In this document: one piece after another, positions 47,549-56,450 of the stretch | How positions within the stretch are numbered: position 1 is the stretch's first letter | How the letters are laid out: each line of letters begins with the position of its first letter | Source of the DNA: Geomonas propionica | GTDB lineage: Bacteria > Desulfobacterota > Desulfuromonadia > Geobacterales > Geobacteraceae | Direction of reading: 5' to 3' | Assembly: GCF_016458235.1 (NCBI RefSeq) | Contig: NZ_JAEMHK010000001.1 | Coordinates: 186,001 to 250,000, forward strand | Length of the DNA: 64,000 bases | Position numbers and translations under genes: made by a program | Notes under the pieces: model-generated | Told to the model about the DNA's origin: nothing | Databases searched by the model: none | The model's input: only the letters and a program-made list of their open reading frames with translations

Positions 47549-48421
47549 ATGTTTCACGGAAGTATCGTTGCCATCGTGACCCCGTTCAACAATCATGCGG
47601 TGGACGAAGAAAAACTGAGGGAACTTGTCGAGTTCCAGATTGCGAACGGCACCGACGCCATCGTGCCCTGCGGCACCACCGGTGAGTCCTCCACCCTCAG
47701 CTACGAGGAGCACGACCGGGTCATCCAGATCGTGGTAGAGCAGGTCAACAAGAGGGTTCCGGTCATCGCCGGCACCGGCTCCAATTCCACCCACGAGGCC
47801 ATCGAGATCACCAAGCACGCCAAGGAACTGGGCGCTGACGGTGCGCTCCTGGTGACTCCGTACTACAACAAGCCGTCCCAGGAAGGCCTGTACCGTCACT
47901 ACAAGGCCGTCGCCGACGCGGTCGCGCTGCCGCAGATCCTTTACAACGTACCGGGCCGCACCGGCGTCAACCTCCTGCCGGAAACCGTGGCGCGTCTCGC
48001 CGAGCACAAGAACATCGTCGCCATCAAGGAGGCCACCGGCTCGCTGCAGCAGGCTTCCGAGGTGCTGGCGCTTTGCGGCGACAAGCTCGACGTCCTCTCC
48101 GGTGACGACTTCATCACCCTGCCGATCATGGCGGCCGGTGGCAAAGGGGTCATCTCGGTGACCGCCAACATCATGCCGAAAGAAATCTCCTCGCTGGTCG
48201 ACGCCTTCAACGCCGGCAACATGGAGGAGGCAAGGAGGCTGCACCTGTACCTCCTGAAGATCTCCAACGCGATGTTCATCGAGAGCAACCCGGTTCCGGT
48301 AAAGACCGCGGTGTCCCTCATGGGCAAGTGCAACGACGAAGTCCGCCTGCCGCTGGCCCCGCTCATGGAGGCCAACAAGGCGAAGCTCGTGGCCATCATG
48401 AAGGAATACAAGCTGATCTAG
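47549..48421 (+). CDS. dapA: 4-hydroxy-tetrahydrodipicolinate synthase
   Basis: A 290-residue TIM-barrel enzyme condensing pyruvate with aspartate semialdehyde, the first committed step to lysine and diaminopimelate. The substrate loop CGTTGESSTLS, YYNKPSQEGLYRHY, the catalytic Tyr region (YNVPGRTGVNLLP) and the Schiff-base Lys in VAIKEATG are present. It heads the dapA-dapB-dapL operon. Confidence 0.97.
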   Translation: MFHGSIVAIVTPFNNHAVDEEKLRELVEFQIANGTDAIVPCGTTGESSTLSYEEHDRVIQIVVEQVNKRVPVIAGTGSNSTHEAIEITKHAKELGADGALLVTPYYNKPSQEGLYRHYKAVADAVALPQILYNVPGRTGVNLLPETVARLAEHKNIVAIKEATGSLQQASEVLALCGDKLDVLSGDDFITLPIMAAGGKGVISVTANIMPKEISSLVDAFNAGNMEEARRLHLYLLKISNAMFIESNPVPVKTAVSLMGKCNDEVRLPLAPLMEANKAKLVAIMKEYKLI

Positions 48422-48427
48422 GTAAGC

Positions 48428-48507
48428 GGGCGAATGTTATTCGCCCCTACAGTGATCGCAGCGGATGGAACAATGGGGGACTGTAGGGGGGAATAATCAT
48501 TCGCCCC
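48428..48507. repeat. GGGCGAAT...ATTCGCCCCTACA repeat pair between dapA and dapB
   Basis: GGGCGAATGTTATTCGCCCCTACA (48428-48451) and TGTAGGGGGGAATAATCATTCG (from 48482) belong to the family at 605-710, but with the two half-elements in the opposite arrangement (TACA ends facing inward). The pair sits inside an operon, so transcription must read through it. Confidence 0.75.
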
Positions 48508-48559
48508 AACCCTGCCTCCTCGCCGGGCCCCCAGCATCATCAATATAATGGAGAAACCA

Positions 48560-49363
48560 ATGGTTAAAATAGCTGTTTGCGGGGCTGCCGGCCGGATGGG
48601 CGGCCGTATCATCGCCGCCATCAAGGAATCCGAAGGCGTGGAACTCTCCGGCGCCCTGGAGCGGCCGGGCCACCCGATGGTGGGACAGGATGCCGGTTAC
48701 AACGCGGGTCTCGGCGCCATCGGCGTCGCCATCAGCGACGACCTCAACGCCGTCGTCCAGGGCTGCGACGTCCTGATCGACTTCACCGCTCCCAAGGTGT
48801 CCCTGAAAAACCTGGAAGTCTGCGCTCTTTACAAGAAGTCCATCGTCATCGGCTCCACCGGCTTCACCCCGGAAGAGCGCGCGCTGGCGGCGGAACTCGC
48901 CCGCGAGATCCCGGTCATCATCGCCCCCAACATGTCGGTGGGCGTCAACGTCTGCTTCAAGGTACTGGCCGACGTGGCCAAGATCCTGGGCGAGGACTTC
49001 GACGTCGAGATCGTCGAGGCGCACCACCGCCTGAAGAAGGACTCCCCCTCCGGGACCGCGGTCAGGATGGGCGAGGTCGTGGCCAACGCGCTGGGGCGCG
49101 ACTACAACAAGGTCGCCAACTACCACCGCGAGGGGATCTGCGGCGAGCGCACCCACGACGAGATCGGCATGCAGACCGTGCGCGGCGGCGACATCGTCGG
49201 CGAGCACACCGTTTACTTCATCGGCATGGGCGAGCGCATCGAACTCACCCACCGCGCCCACACCCGCGATATGTTCTCCCGCGGCTCCGTGCGCGCCGCC
49301 AAGTGGGTGGTCACCGCCAAGCCGGGTATCTGGGACATGCAGGACGTGCTCGGGCTGAGATAA
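48560..49363 (+). CDS. dapB: 4-hydroxy-tetrahydrodipicolinate reductase
   Basis: A 267-residue NAD(P)H-dependent reductase, second step of the lysine branch. The nucleotide fold (VAVCGAAGRMGGRII; start read as MVKIAVCGAAGRMG), GSTGFTPEE and the catalytic signature EAHHRLKKDSPSGTA are present. The ATG at 48560 has GGAG six bases upstream; the ATG at 48548 lacks one. Confidence 0.96.
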   Translation: MVKIAVCGAAGRMGGRIIAAIKESEGVELSGALERPGHPMVGQDAGYNAGLGAIGVAISDDLNAVVQGCDVLIDFTAPKVSLKNLEVCALYKKSIVIGSTGFTPEERALAAELAREIPVIIAPNMSVGVNVCFKVLADVAKILGEDFDVEIVEAHHRLKKDSPSGTAVRMGEVVANALGRDYNKVANYHREGICGERTHDEIGMQTVRGGDIVGEHTVYFIGMGERIELTHRAHTRDMFSRGSVRAAKWVVTAKPGIWDMQDVLGLR

Positions 49364-49415
49364 GTGATTCAGGCGGCCCGATGGGCGCCGTAAAGTTTAA
49401 TTCTGGAGGAATTAC

Positions 49416-50648
49416 GTGGCAAAGATAAACGATAACTACCTGAAACTGAAAGCGGGTTACCTCTTCCCGGAGATCGGGCGCCGCGTGCGCGCATTCGCCG
49501 CCGCCAACCCGGAGGCGAAAGTGATCCGCCTGGGGATCGGCGACGTGACCCGCCCCCTGGCCCCGGCCGTCATCAAGGCGTTCCACGAGGCGGTGGATGA
49601 TCTGGCCACTGTTGAAAACTTCGCCGGCTACGGCCCGGAGCAGGGCTACGACTGGCTCATCAACGCCATCATCGAGAAGTCCTACAAGCCGCTTGGCGTA
49701 GACCTGAAGACCGAGGAAATGTTCGTCTCCGACGGCTCCAAGTGCGACTGCGCCAACATCCTGGACATCTTCGCGCTGGACAACGTGGTCGCTATCGGCG
49801 ACCCGGTTTACCCGGTGTACAACGACACCAACGTGATGATCGGCCGCACCGGCGAGGCGGACGAGAAGGGGCACTATAAGGGGATCGTCTACCTCCCCTG
49901 CACGGAGGAGAACGGCTTCATCCCGGCGCTCCCCACCGGCAAAGTCGACATCATTTACCTCTGCTTCCCCAACAACCCGACCGGCACCGTGGCCAGCAAG
50001 GCGGAGCTGAAGAAATGGGTCGATTACGCCCTCGCCAACGACGCCGTCATCTTCTACGACGCCGCCTACGAGGCGTTCATCACCGATCCGAGCATCCCGC
50101 ATTCCATCTACGAGGTGGAAGGGGCGAAGAAGTGCGCCATCGAGTTCCGTTCCTTCTCCAAGACCGCCGGCTTCACCGGCGTGCGCTGCGGCCTCGTGGT
50201 CGTGCCGGAAGAGGTTATGGGGACCACCGAGAGCGGCGAGAAGTACTCCTTCAACAAGCTCTGGCTACGTCGCACCACCACCAAGTTCAACGGCGCCTCC
50301 TACCCGGTGCAGAAGGCCGCTGCCGCGGTGTACTCCGAGGAAGGGTGGAAACAGAACAAGGAAATCATCGACTACTACATGGAGAACGCCCGCATCATCC
50401 GCGAAGGTCTCGCGGCGGCCGGCCTGACCGTGTTCGGCGGCGTCAACGCCCCCTACATCTGGCTCAAGACCCCGGACGGGCTCTCCTCCTGGGACTTCTT
50501 CGACAAGCTCCTCAACGAGTGCAACGTGGTCGGCACTCCGGGCAGCGGCTTCGGCCCGGCCGGCGAGGGGTACTTCCGCCTCTCCGCCTTCGGCAACCGC
50601 GACAACGTCATCGAGGCTGTCGAGAGGATCAAGAAGAACCTCAAGTAG
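49416..50648 (+). CDS. dapL: LL-diaminopimelate aminotransferase
   Basis: A 410-residue PLP enzyme that converts tetrahydrodipicolinate directly to LL-diaminopimelate, bypassing the succinylase and acetylase routes. Family motifs include [13 protein letters not shown], the [10 protein letters not shown] loop, CFPNNPTGT and the PLP lysine in [12 protein letters not shown]. The GTG start has TGGAGG upstream. Its position after dapA-dapB supports this pathway variant. Confidence 0.95.
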   Translation: MAKINDNYLKLKAGYLFPEIGRRVRAFAAANPEAKVIRLGIGDVTRPLAPAVIKAFHEAVDDLATVENFAGYGPEQGYDWLINAIIEKSYKPLGVDLKTEEMFVSDGSKCDCANILDIFALDNVVAIGDPVYPVYNDTNVMIGRTGEADEKGHYKGIVYLPCTEENGFIPALPTGKVDIIYLCFPNNPTGTVASKAELKKWVDYALANDAVIFYDAAYEAFITDPSIPHSIYEVEGAKKCAIEFRSFSKTAGFTGVRCGLVVVPEEVMGTTESGEKYSFNKLWLRRTTTKFNGASYPVQKAAAAVYSEEGWKQNKEIIDYYMENARIIREGLAAAGLTVFGGVNAPYIWLKTPDGLSSWDFFDKLLNECNVVGTPGSGFGPAGEGYFRLSAFGNRDNVIEAVERIKKNLK

Positions 50649-50669
50649 CAGCGCACATGCAAGTAACAA

Positions 50670-50707
50670 AAAGGCGGCTCCCGATCGGGAGTCGCCTTTT
50701 TTTTTTA
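50670..50707 (+). terminator. Rho-independent terminator of the dap operon
   Basis: AAGGCGGCTCCCGATCGGGAGTCGCC followed by ten T's gives a long stem with one mismatch, 22 bases after the dapL stop. Confidence 0.95.
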
Positions 50708-50721
50708 TCAAATCTTGGTCA

Positions 50722-50838
50722 ACTACCTCCCTCTCCCCCCGGGAGAGGGGCGGGGTGAGGGCGTTGCACGAGGAGGGATATTCGCTACGGCCGAGCCCTC
50801 ACCCGGCCTGCGGCCACCCTCTCCCGGAGGGCGAGGGT
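50722..50838. repeat. C/G-rich palindromic repeat pair
   Basis: CTCCCTCTCCCCCCGGGAGAG...GGCGGGGTGAGGGCG and its inverse GCCCTCACCC...CTCTCCCGGAGGGCGAGGG lie between the converging dapL and DJ-1 genes. The arrangement mirrors 29856-29939. Confidence 0.65.
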
Positions 50839-50852
50839 AGGAGGGGCCTCCG

Positions 50853-51362
50853 TTAGCCTTGCGCTTTGAGCATCCTGGTCAGCTCGCGGCAGAAAGCCGG
50901 GAGATCATCCGGCTTTCTGGACGTGATCAGATTGCCGTCGACCAGCACCTCGATGTCCTGGTATTGAGCCCCGGCGTCACGCAACTCCGGTGCCACCGAC
51001 TCATAACAGGTGGCCTTGCGCCCTTTGAGCAACCCTGCCGAGATAAGGATCTGCGGTCCGTGACAGATGGCCGCCACCGGTTTCTCCGAGGACATGAAGG
51101 CGCGGGCGATTTCCTGCACCGCCGGGATATTGCGGATGGCCGCGGGGGCCTTGCCTCCCGGCAACACCAAGACGGCGTACTCGGCCGCATGGATATCGGA
51201 AAACTGTTTGTCCACCGGTACCTCGTAGCCGTGTTTGCCGTGGATGGTGCCCGATTTTTCAGACGCAACGATGACGGAGTACCCGACTTCACGCAGTCGG
51301 TAAAGGGGAACGAGCAGCTCGGTATCCTCAAAGTTATCAGCGCTCAAGATCAGTGCTTTCAT
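50853..51362 (-). CDS. DJ-1/PfpI family protein
   Basis: A 169-residue protein with the family nucleophile elbow (AAICHGPQILISAGLLKGR) and an acidic residue near the start (DNFEDTELLVPLYRL). Relatives (PfpI, YhbO) are described as stress-related glyoxalases, deglycases or peptidases; which applies is not settled by sequence. It is a single gene, convergent with the dap operon. Confidence 0.88.
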   Translation of the reverse strand: MKALILSADNFEDTELLVPLYRLREVGYSVIVASEKSGTIHGKHGYEVPVDKQFSDIHAAEYAVLVLPGGKAPAAIRNIPAVQEIARAFMSSEKPVAAICHGPQILISAGLLKGRKATCYESVAPELRDAGAQYQDIEVLVDGNLITSRKPDDLPAFCRELTRMLKAQG

Positions 51363-51554
51363 GATTCCTCCCGCTTTGCAAAGTTAATAAGGCTGGTGCC
51401 CGAACGGGCCGCATGCCGGAATGGCCCAGCCACAACGGACACAGTTTACCATGCGCTTCGTGATCGTCACTGGTAAGAGTAAAAAAAACTAATGATCGGT
51501 AGAGGGTGTCTCTTCTAAGGGCTTGGCGGGGGAAACAGGATGGAACGGGGGAGG

Positions 51555-52469
51555 TCACTTGAGGACGGTGTAGCCATGCTTGACGTCCCAGCGGTAACCC
51601 TTGCCGCTCCAGATCGCCTCGATGGTCTTCCAATCGAGCCCTAACCCCTTCATCTCTTCACAGATGTAGTAGGCGGGCATGATTTCGTCGTCGTCGATAC
51701 GGCCGTCACCGTTGCTGTCGGCCCAGTGGTAGGCGCCTATGTGGATGGAACCGCTGCCGCCTACCGCTTCGGTCCGGTTGGAGGACCCGGCTGCGTGGAT
51801 CACGATCTCTCCCTTGAGTGCTGCATCCTTGCCGGAGTTGAACGTGTCGGGGACCTGCAGAGTGTAGGCGACGGTCACGGGGGTGCCGCCGCTGGGAACC
51901 AGCCACTTCAGTTCCGAATCGGCAGAGGAGGTGGCTGGGAGCGAGTTTATCAGGCGGGCGCCGGCGGGAAGCTTCTCCCTTAGGATAAAGCCGAAGAGGG
52001 CAGAAGACTGCCGCGCCACCTTGATCTGCACCGGGAAAGCCTCCCCGGGAGCGGCGAAGCGCGGCGCCCAGCGGGTGGCGCTGGAGGGCGCGGAAGACTG
52101 GCGTAGCAGGAAGAAGACGAGCAGGCCGAGGAGCAGGGCAGTCACGACGGCCAAAAGGGCGATAACGGGACGTTTGGCAGGGGAGGGCGGAACCTGCGGC
52201 GCAGCTTCGTCTGGTTCGGAAGGCTCCTGGCGCAGGATCTCCTCGAGCGATACCTCAAGGGCGTCGGCCAGCTTCTGGGCGTTGTCACGCTTGATGGAGG
52301 GATAGCGGTTATTCTCCCAGCGCGAGATGGTATCCGTGGTCACGCCGACCACGTTGGCCACGTATAACTGGGTGAGCTTCTTGGCTTCCCTGATGGTCCT
52401 GGCCCGGGTGCCGTCGATGGCGACGCTGGGAAGGGGAGCCTTATCGTTTTTGTCGCTGCTTTCCACCAT
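51555..52469 (-). CDS. Membrane-anchored XRE-family HTH protein with periplasmic EF-hand-like domain
   Basis: A 304-residue protein with RodZ-like topology. An XRE helix-turn-helix (about residues 20-75, LTQLYVANVVGVTTDTISRW) precedes a proline-rich stretch and a membrane helix (about 105-127, VIALLAVVTALLLGLLVFFLL). A beta-rich outer domain follows, and near the C-terminus a calcium-loop-like DSNGDGRIDDDE resembles dockerin and EF-hand loops. It may couple an extracytoplasmic (possibly Ca2+) signal to DNA. The ATG at 52469 is preferred over the GTG at 52475. It is divergent from the c7 cytochrome gene. Confidence 0.7.
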   Translation of the reverse strand: MVESSDKNDKAPLPSVAIDGTRARTIREAKKLTQLYVANVVGVTTDTISRWENNRYPSIKRDNAQKLADALEVSLEEILRQEPSEPDEAAPQVPPSPAKRPVIALLAVVTALLLGLLVFFLLRQSSAPSSATRWAPRFAAPGEAFPVQIKVARQSSALFGFILREKLPAGARLINSLPATSSADSELKWLVPSGGTPVTVAYTLQVPDTFNSGKDAALKGEIVIHAAGSSNRTEAVGGSGSIHIGAYHWADSNGDGRIDDDEIMPAYYICEEMKGLGLDWKTIEAIWSGKGYRWDVKHGYTVLK

Positions 52470-52538
52470 CACCACGCTCTCCGAAGGGTAGAAATCCAGT
52501 CTGCCGGGGGGCGCCAGGGGCCGATATGGCGCTCAAAG

Positions 52539-52554
52539 GACCCGACATCGGGTC
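52539..52554. promoter_or_regulatory. Perfect palindrome, candidate operator between divergent genes
   Basis: GACCCGA-CA-TCGGGTC lies in the 179-bp gap between the HTH gene and the c7 cytochrome gene. Size and position suit an operator for the adjacent HTH protein; this is an inference. Confidence 0.45.
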
Positions 52555-52648
52555 GAATTGCTATAGATGTCGATACCGGGGGGGCTGACCAGATGCTATT
52601 TTTACCACAGTTCCGCCACAAAAAACTCGCAAGAAAAAGGAGCACACA

Positions 52649-52921
52649 ATGAAAAAGGTAATCGTAGCAGCAGCCCTCGTCGTATTCGGTGCCGGCGCGG
52701 CCTTCGCCGCCGATGTCATCACCCTGCCGGCCAAGAACGGCAACATCACCTTCAATCACAAGAAACACCAGGAGGCGTTGAAGGACTGTAAGGTGTGCCA
52801 CGAGAAGGCCCCGGGCAAGATCGAAGGCTTCGGCAAGGACTGGGCACACAAGACCTGCAAAGGGTGCCACAGCGAAAAGGGCGCGGGCCCGACCAAGTGC
52901 TCTGACTGCCACAAGAAGTAA
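52649..52921 (+). CDS. Triheme c7-type periplasmic cytochrome, PpcA family
   Basis: A 90-residue precursor. A signal peptide of about 20 residues (AFAADVI) leads to a lysine-rich mature domain with three CxxCH sites (CKVCH, CKGCH, CSDCH) and extra histidines for axial ligation (FNHKKHQ). PpcA-type cytochromes shuttle electrons through the periplasm to outer-membrane conduits during metal reduction. A second family member is at 57654. A + strand terminator follows. Confidence 0.95.
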   Translation: MKKVIVAAALVVFGAGAAFAADVITLPAKNGNITFNHKKHQEALKDCKVCHEKAPGKIEGFGKDWAHKTCKGCHSEKGAGPTKCSDCHKK

Positions 52922-52962
52922 ACGGCAAGGCAGGTGTAAGCCGTTCCTCCCAGGGACGGCGC

Positions 52963-52996
52963 AAGGCGGCTCTCTAAAGGAGGCCGCCTTTTTTGG
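52963..52996 (+). terminator. Rho-independent terminator after the c7 cytochrome
   Basis: AAGGCGGCTCTCTAAAGGAG and then GCCGCCTTTTTT give a strong stem with a short internal asymmetry and a T-run. Confidence 0.88.
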
Positions 52997-53080
52997 TTCC
53001 CCCTCCCCTTGCGGGAGGGGGTTAGGGGGTGGGGGAGGGGGGGACAGAGGACCGGTCTCTTGCGGCGAAGCGGAGGGCCC
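52997..53080. repeat. C/G-rich palindromic repeat
   Basis: CCCCCTCCCCTTGCGGGAGGGGG is followed by GTTAGGGGGTGGGGGAGGGG. It belongs to the same family as the element at 35140-35240 and lies between converging genes. Confidence 0.6.
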
Positions 53081-53097
53081 CTCCCACAGAATCCCTG

Positions 53098-54195
53098 CTA
53101 CTGGGCGAAGTGTTCGTCGATGGCGTCGAAGTCGAGGCGCTCATCTGCCAGGGACCGGATCAGAGCAAGTTTTTCAGTGTCCTTGGCGGTAAGTTTGGAA
53201 ACGTCCTCGGTGATGAGTTTGTAGAGCTCGGTGGTGGTCTGGTTAGTACGCAGGTACGGGATGTTGCTACGGTCCACGATGCGCTGGGTGATGCCGCTGA
53301 CCGGTGCCTGACCCGAGATAATCAGCCCGGCGATCTGCGGATGGAACTCGGGCATCTGGTACAGGTTGGCGATAGTGACCAGCAACTCGTCCCGGCTGCT
53401 GGTGACCAGGAGCAGCGAGGTGTCGCGCAGCATCTCGGTGACCCGCTGGGTGGAAGCTGCCCCTATCTGCACATGGTGGATGATGCGCTTCACCTCGCGG
53501 CGGTTGCCGTGCAAGGGGAGGTCGAGCAGGCGTGCCACCCTCCCAAGGGATGGGTTGGCCAGTACCGGCTTGTAGTCGAAGCCCCCGAGGACGGAGAACG
53601 GTTGTCCTACGAAGGCACGGGTCAGGTAGTCCAGCATGGTGTCGCGTTTTTCCGTGAACAGCTTGTTCACCAGGACCCCGCGCACGTCTGCCCCCTCCAG
53701 CTTAAAGAGCGCCGTGTTCATGGCCAGGGTGTCGATGACGTTCCCCACGCCCCCTCCGCTCAGCATCAGGACCGGTGCGTCCAGCATCTTCGCGATGCGC
53801 GCGTTGGAGAGGTTGAGCACCGAGCCGACGCCGGGGTGACCGGACCCTTCGATGACGATGAAGTCGCAGTGCTTCTCCAACTCGGCATAGCTGGTCATGA
53901 TGCGGTCGGCGAGCTCCGGGAGGTTCAGTTGGCCGTCGATGGCCTGCCGCGAGGTCTCGGGGTAGACCACGACCGGGGACATGTAGCGCAGATCCTTGGT
54001 CAGGTCGAATACCTGCGCCATCAGGGCAGCATCCGTGTCCACGGGAATGCCGCGCAGCACGGTCGGTTTCGGCCCCAGGGGCTTCATGAAGCCGACCCGG
54101 CCGTACTTCTTCTGGGCAAGGTGCAGCAGCGATACGCTGATGGTCGTCTTACCGATGTTCTGACCTGAAGCGGCAACGAAAATCTTCCTGGCCAA
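53098..54195 (-). CDS. BioD-like P-loop plus DRTGG-domain protein
   Basis: A 365-residue protein. An N-terminal dethiobiotin-synthetase-like P-loop domain (FVAASGQNIGKTTISVSL) is joined to a C-terminal DRTGG domain, like the N-terminal regulatory part of long phosphotransacetylases but without the catalytic Pta domain. Such stand-alone proteins are of uncertain function, possibly acetyl-CoA or nucleotide sensing. The TTG start is supported by GGAGG five bases upstream. Confidence 0.82.
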   Translation of the reverse strand: MARKIFVAASGQNIGKTTISVSLLHLAQKKYGRVGFMKPLGPKPTVLRGIPVDTDAALMAQVFDLTKDLRYMSPVVVYPETSRQAIDGQLNLPELADRIMTSYAELEKHCDFIVIEGSGHPGVGSVLNLSNARIAKMLDAPVLMLSGGGVGNVIDTLAMNTALFKLEGADVRGVLVNKLFTEKRDTMLDYLTRAFVGQPFSVLGGFDYKPVLANPSLGRVARLLDLPLHGNRREVKRIIHHVQIGAASTQRVTEMLRDTSLLLVTSSRDELLVTIANLYQMPEFHPQIAGLIISGQAPVSGITQRIVDRSNIPYLRTNQTTTELYKLITEDVSKLTAKDTEKLALIRSLADERLDFDAIDEHFAQ

Positions 54196-54346
54196 GGTTG
54201 CCTCCGCTATACCTCATTAGCATAGTGTAAACGCGATGCTCATGATGGTATCGAAGGGACGGCTTGTCAAGCTGAAAGGGGTGAGTCGCATTGCGGGAAA
54301 GGGAAAGTGTTGTATCTTAGGCTGGTGCTACTGTTCGGGGGCGGCT

Positions 54347-55015
54347 ATGGATGACGACGATCTCAGCAAGCGGCTGTTTCATTATACCGAGGCGGAGGAA
54401 CTGGCCAACCGCTGGACCCACGGCCTGGGGCTCATGCTGAGCGCCGCGGGGGCAGCGGCCCTGATCAGCCTCGCCGTCAGCATCGGGGAAAAGGCGCGCA
54501 TCGTATCGGCCTCGGTCTACGCTGCGGCCATGCTCCTCTTCTACACCGTTTCGACCATCTATCACAGCGTTAGACGGCCGCGCCTGCGCTACGTGTTCCG
54601 CATCCTCGACCACGCCTGCGTCTACTTCATGATCGCCGGAACTTACACCCCCTTCGCCATGGTCACCCTGCGCGGGGCGTCGGGGTACTGGCTGCTGATC
54701 ACGGTGTGGGGGCTGGGGACGGTCGGTGCCTTCATGAAGCTGTACACCACGCACCGGCTCCCCTACCTCGGGCCGATGCTCTACCTGGGGCTCGGCTGGC
54801 TGGTGCTGCTCGTCATCAAGCCGCTCGCTGCCTCCCTTGCCCTAAACGGGTTGCTGCTGCTCTTCGCCGGCGGCGCCGCCTACACCCTCGGGATTGTTTT
54901 CTACCTTTGGGACCGCCTTCCTTACAACCACGCCATCTGGCACGTTTTCGTGCTGGTGGGCAGTGCCTTCCACTTCCTGGCTATCTTCTGGTACGTGACG
55001 CCCGGCGGGCGCTAA
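54347..55015 (+). CDS. Hemolysin III/PAQR-family membrane protein
   Basis: A 222-residue seven-helix membrane protein with PAQR signatures: NRWTHGLGL near the start, STIYHS in helix 2, DHACVYFMIAGTYTPF and HAIWHVFVLVGSAFHFLAI at the end. The conserved Ser, His and Asp residues suggest a metal-dependent hydrolase, as in adiponectin-receptor relatives. The ATG at 54347 is preferred; earlier in-frame ATGs would add a non-homologous tail. Function in bacteria is poorly defined. Confidence 0.87.
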   Translation: MDDDDLSKRLFHYTEAEELANRWTHGLGLMLSAAGAAALISLAVSIGEKARIVSASVYAAAMLLFYTVSTIYHSVRRPRLRYVFRILDHACVYFMIAGTYTPFAMVTLRGASGYWLLITVWGLGTVGAFMKLYTTHRLPYLGPMLYLGLGWLVLLVIKPLAASLALNGLLLLFAGGAAYTLGIVFYLWDRLPYNHAIWHVFVLVGSAFHFLAIFWYVTPGGR

Positions 55016-55027
55016 AGAGATCCCAGG

Positions 55028-56425
55028 TCACCTTTCCAGGTGCCACGGGCATTTGGTGAGTATCTGCGTGAGGGCGTAGTAGAAGACCTCGGCCCGCCCC
55101 TGCATGTTCCGGCAGTATTCCGGGTGCGGCTGCCGGGCGTGCCCGGTCATGTCGTAGTGGGTCGCGTAGCAGCCGCCGGCGCAGTCGTAGCGCAGCCAGC
55201 AGGCATGGCAGGGGAGCTGGCTGTCCACCTCGAATCCCTGCAGGGCCTGGTGCAGGGACAGGGAACCCGCGCCGGCCTGCCCCATGGCGAAGTCGTCGCG
55301 CTCCACGAAGGCGATGCAGGGAAATACCTCTCCGTGGCTGTTGATGGCCAGGGTGTTGGTTCCGGCGCCGCAGGGGCGGGTAAAGCGGTTGGCGCGCCTG
55401 ATCCTGTTGATGCTGTCCAACAGGTTGGAGACAAATGGAATGCCGCGGGTGCTCTTGTAGCTGGCGATGTAGTCGACGTAATAGTCGACGAATTCGTGGA
55501 GTTCGACCAGTTGACGCTCCGCTGGGACGATCAGCTTCTCGTAAATGGGGTTTTGGTGGTAGCCGGGCTCGTGGCAGTACTCGAGCTGGATGCGGCCGAC
55601 CCCCAAGGTGGTGAGGTGGCGGAAGGTCTCCAGGTAACTGTCGGAAAAGGTGGTCAGGGTGGCCCTGAGCCCGAGCAGCTTCTGGTTCGGGAAACTCCTG
55701 ATGTTGGTGACGATCTGCTGCCAGGTTTCCTCGCCATATTTCCCGGGGCGCTGCAGGTCGTGGATGCGCTGGCTACCATCCAGACTGATCCCGATTTGGG
55801 TGAAGTACCGGGCCAGGAACTGTGCAGGGTGCCCCTGCAGGAGGGTGCCGTTGGTGTCCAGAGTCAGAAAGAAGTTTTTCCCCAGGCGCGCCTCGTGCTT
55901 TAGCAGCTGCCGGGTGATCTGCTGCAGCACCGGAAAGTCGAGCAGCGGCTCCCCGCCGTAAAAGTTCACGAAGATCTTTTCGGCGCTGGAGCGCTCCACC
56001 AGGGAAAGGATCAGGTCGGTGGCGCGGCGGGCTGTGTGCCACCCCATGACGTGCCCGGGTTTTCCGAAGGTGCCGCCACGGTTCCAGCAGTAGCAGCAGG
56101 CCATGTTGCAGGACTGGGCAAGGTAGATGGAAAAGGTCTGGTAGCTGTTTTCGCCGCAGCCGTGTTCCTGCTGGTGCGGGGCGGGGAGCGGGAGCGCCAG
56201 CTCATGGTTGAAGAGGGCCGCGAGTTCCGCATAGAGCGCGTGTTCCGCAGGATCAAGCGGCTGGGGCGGCTCGGCATCCGGAGTGGGCAGGGTGGGGACC
56301 GGTTGGGTGGAGACGAACAGTTCCAGCAACCTGGCCGCCAGCGGGCTGACCTGGTAGAGCTTGGCCGATCGGCTGAAAAACAGGAAGTGCTGTCCTCCCT
56401 GCTCGAAGATATGGTAGTCGCTCAT
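55028..56425 (-). CDS. SPASM radical SAM peptide-modifying enzyme with PqqD-like N-terminus
   Basis: A 465-residue enzyme. Residues 1 to about 90 resemble a peptide-recognition (PqqD/RRE-like) module (HIFEQGGQHFLFF...SPLAARLLEL). The radical SAM triad is SCNMACCYCW (C-x3-C-x2-C) with the SAM motif VNFYGGEPLLDF. The C-terminus holds SPASM cysteines (RPCGAG, FPCIAF, LPCHACWLRYDCAGGCY and a later EYCRNM). This architecture is that of RiPP maturases such as QhpD or SCIFF enzymes. It starts 25 bases after two paralogous small proteins, its likely substrates. Confidence 0.85.
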   Translation of the reverse strand: MSDYHIFEQGGQHFLFFSRSAKLYQVSPLAARLLELFVSTQPVPTLPTPDAEPPQPLDPAEHALYAELAALFNHELALPLPAPHQQEHGCGENSYQTFSIYLAQSCNMACCYCWNRGGTFGKPGHVMGWHTARRATDLILSLVERSSAEKIFVNFYGGEPLLDFPVLQQITRQLLKHEARLGKNFFLTLDTNGTLLQGHPAQFLARYFTQIGISLDGSQRIHDLQRPGKYGEETWQQIVTNIRSFPNQKLLGLRATLTTFSDSYLETFRHLTTLGVGRIQLEYCHEPGYHQNPIYEKLIVPAERQLVELHEFVDYYVDYIASYKSTRGIPFVSNLLDSINRIRRANRFTRPCGAGTNTLAINSHGEVFPCIAFVERDDFAMGQAGAGSLSLHQALQGFEVDSQLPCHACWLRYDCAGGCYATHYDMTGHARQPHPEYCRNMQGRAEVFYYALTQILTKCPWHLER

Positions 56426-56450
56426 GACCGTTCTCGGGCTCGGGCGCTGA

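Noticed and set aside
47549..47560. Third parS site at ATGTTTCACGGAAG
   Set aside because: Only half of the palindrome is present and it is the start of the dapA coding sequence.
53029..54168. 379-codon + strand frame opposite the DRTGG gene
   Set aside because: It is a shadow frame with no motif. The P-loop and DRTGG pattern read on the - strand with a good ribosome site.
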